Shown piece by piece: positions 5,916-7,140 of a stretch of DNA of 7,140 bases. A model generated the notes under the pieces. That model saw only the letters and a list, made by a program, of their open reading frames with translations, searched no databases and was not told where the DNA came from. The stretch is from an uncultured Anaerococcus sp. (lineage in GTDB: Bacteria; Bacillota; Clostridia; Tissierellales; Peptoniphilaceae): contig NZ_CAMXYR010000066.1 of assembly GCF_947253225.1 (NCBI RefSeq), positions 1 to 7,140 of the forward strand, given 5' to 3'. The stretch's first letter is position 1. Every line of letters starts with the position of its first letter. Both the position numbers and the translations under genes were made by a program.

Positions 5916-7001
5916 TTAATTTGAGCTTATAGACTCATCATAAAAGTCTACAAACTGTTCAAACAGATCGACATCCAGCCTGTTGCTCCATCGCTCTCTG
6001 TCAAGATGAAGCTCAATATACTTGGCCTTATCTTTCATAAAGCGCTCTTTATTTTTCTTCACCTTATAATCATAGTCCAGGCTTGCGGTCCATTTTTTGA
6101 ATGCATCATTGAACTCCTCTTTGTAAGTGTTGTCGCCATCAACAAAGAAATCGCTGTGCCCTTTATCTTTGAAGCAAAGAAATGTAAATCTCGGATCGTC
6201 TTTATACTTTTCATAGTATAAATCGTATCCATATTGTATAGGAACCGTCTTGTCATCCTCACTGTGTGCGACCAAGATTGCCGCATCACTCGATTGAAAA
6301 CCATCCATCGCTGTATTCGTAGCGTACTTTCCAAAATTCAGCCATTCATGAATTTTTACAAACGGCATCATCACGCCAATAAAATTGCCCACTTCTTCTT
6401 TACCTCCGACCTCAAAAATATCCGAAGAACTGTTGGTTCCACAACATGCGATCACCGCTTTAACCTCAGGGTGATACGTAAGCACACTACAAACACAATA
6501 AGCGCCCCAACTATGTCCAAACAAACCAATAGGTAATTTTGGGAACTTTCCACTATCTTCGATAAAGGATATCGCATAATCTAAATCAATCACTCCTTGT
6601 GGAAATCCTCCGACGCCATCTCCCTCACTTTTATCATTGCCTGTAGCGTCATAAGCAAATACATAGTATCCATTTTGTGCAAAATAATTTATACAATCCA
6701 AATATGAATTATAACCACCACCGCCAAAACCGTGTGCCATAATAATTATTCCTTTCTGATTATCTCCTGCACTATATAATGAACCAGCGAGCATTTGACC
6801 TTTATTTGAAGGGAATTCATATTTTGTACAATTCAGCCCTTCAAAGTCTTCAACTTTAAACATTAGCGGCTTGTAACTTTCAAATCGCTGATTGATGTTA
6901 TCATTGTATATCATTGTTGAAAAAGCCCACAAAGCACCTACGATTAGTACGAGTACAGTGAGCACAATCATTCTTACTCTTGATTTTTTTGTTTTTCTCA
7001 T
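5916..7001 (-). CDS. Membrane-anchored alpha/beta hydrolase (serine esterase/lipase-like)
   Basis: This 361-aa protein begins with a basic stretch (MRKTKKSRVR) and one hydrophobic segment at residues 11-31 with no lipobox, so it is probably an N-in signal anchor with the enzyme outside the membrane. The alpha/beta hydrolase domain spans about 65-305. Oxyanion-hole motif HGFGGGG is at 90-96, nucleophile Ser164 in GHSWG 162-166, probable acid Asp250 in DDKTVP, and His282 in GHSDF. The triad is complete and in normal order. Family members act as esterases, lipases, thioesterases or peptidases; the substrate is unknown. Residues about 306-361 form a charged helical tail beyond the fold. The start has AGGTG seven bases upstream. 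The 3' end of another gene lies 42 bases upstream on the same strand, suggesting one transcript. Sampled G+C is 127 of 300, higher than the ABC genes (109 of 300), a mild hint of different ancestry. Confidence 0.92.
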   Translation of the reverse strand: MRKTKKSRVRMIVLTVLVLIVGALWAFSTMIYNDNINQRFESYKPLMFKVEDFEGLNCTKYEFPSNKGQMLAGSLYSAGDNQKGIIIMAHGFGGGGYNSYLDCINYFAQNGYYVFAYDATGNDKSEGDGVGGFPQGVIDLDYAISFIEDSGKFPKLPIGLFGHSWGAYCVCSVLTYHPEVKAVIACCGTNSSSDIFEVGGKEEVGNFIGVMMPFVKIHEWLNFGKYATNTAMDGFQSSDAAILVAHSEDDKTVPIQYGYDLYYEKYKDDPRFTFLCFKDKGHSDFFVDGDNTYKEEFNDAFKKWTASLDYDYKVKKNKERFMKDKAKYIELHLDRERWSNRLDVDLFEQFVDFYDESISSN

Positions 7002-7043
7002 TAGTATTCACCTACTTTTTCCCTTTTAGTATGTGCTTTTCAA

Positions 7044-7140
7044 TTATATCCTTTCAAGCAATACTACAGTCTCAACTTGTTCATTATTGTCCAAACTTAT
7101 ATTCAAGTCATCGTCTATAATTGGGAGCTTGAAAGTAATT
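7044..7140 (-). CDS. 3' end of a gene upstream of the hydrolase, unknown product (partial)
   Basis: The frame is open from the right edge to TAA 7046-7044, giving the last 31 residues of a protein (begins ITFKLPIIDDDLNIS, ends VETVVLLERI). Alternating hydrophobic and acidic residues suggest beta strands. The piece is too short to name. Only 42 bases separate it from the hydrolase start on the same strand. A TATAAT inside its last codons (7048-7043) lacks a partner -35, so the two genes are probably one operon. Confidence 0.6.
   Translation of the reverse strand, partial: ITFKLPIIDDDLNISLDNNEQVETVVLLERI

Noticed and set aside
6006..6536. Plus- and minus-strand frames of 71-100 codons within the hydrolase
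   Set aside because: All overlap the intact 361-aa hydrolase in other frames and have no ribosome sites.
7043..7048. TATAAT before the hydrolase as its own promoter
   Set aside because: No -35 resembling TTGACA at 16-18 bases spacing; operon read-through from the upstream gene is simpler.
1..7140. CRISPR arrays, tRNA or rRNA genes
   Set aside because: No regularly spaced direct repeats, no tRNA arms or CCA-ending cloverleaf, and no rRNA conserved stretches were seen on either strand.

Overview
The window comes from a low-GC Gram-positive bacterium, probably an anaerobe of the Clostridia/Tissierellia type. Hand counts of sampled 60-base lines give about 36% G+C in the ABC transporter genes. 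Codons are A/T-ending and Shine-Dalgarno sites are strong GGAGG types. The closest relative is an inference from style only; no taxonomic marker gene is present.

Positions 1-4570 hold one regulated module. Two ABC exporter-fold genes, each a fused membrane domain plus ATPase, lie on the minus strand and overlap by 17 bases; the second runs off the left edge. A divergent AraC-family regulator follows on the plus strand. The 160-base gap between them has two interleaved face-to-face promoters and a near-consensus ferric uptake regulator (Fur) operator at 3468-3482, which covers the predicted transcription start of the ABC operon. The layout resembles the YbtP/YbtQ (IrtA/IrtB-like) transporters with YbtA/PchR-like regulators used for ferric siderophore uptake. 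The regulator ends in an unusual Cys/His-rich tail that could sense metal or redox state. The likely logic is that Fur shuts the operon when iron is plentiful and the AraC protein activates it when its ligand is present. No siderophore synthesis genes are visible.

Positions 4571-5915 are a scarred region. They hold a perfect 12-bp hairpin, a small minus-strand reading frame broken by TGA at codon 3, an intact Nudix hydrolase gene, and about 550 bases without an intact gene. Part of that stretch (5430-5640) is markedly richer in G+C (81 of 180 bases at 5461-5640) than the A/T-rich DNA to its right, and it is full of short hairpins. It looks like the right end / guide-RNA part of an IS200/IS605-type element (TnpB omega RNA) without its transposase or nuclease gene. 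A short cold-shock-like peptide fragment and other frame debris lie beside it.

Positions 5916-7140 hold a minus-strand membrane-anchored alpha/beta hydrolase (361 aa, full catalytic triad). Forty-two bases upstream is the 3' end of another gene on the same strand, so the two are probably co-transcribed. The hydrolase is somewhat richer in G+C (127 of 300 bases sampled) and is not obviously linked to the iron module.
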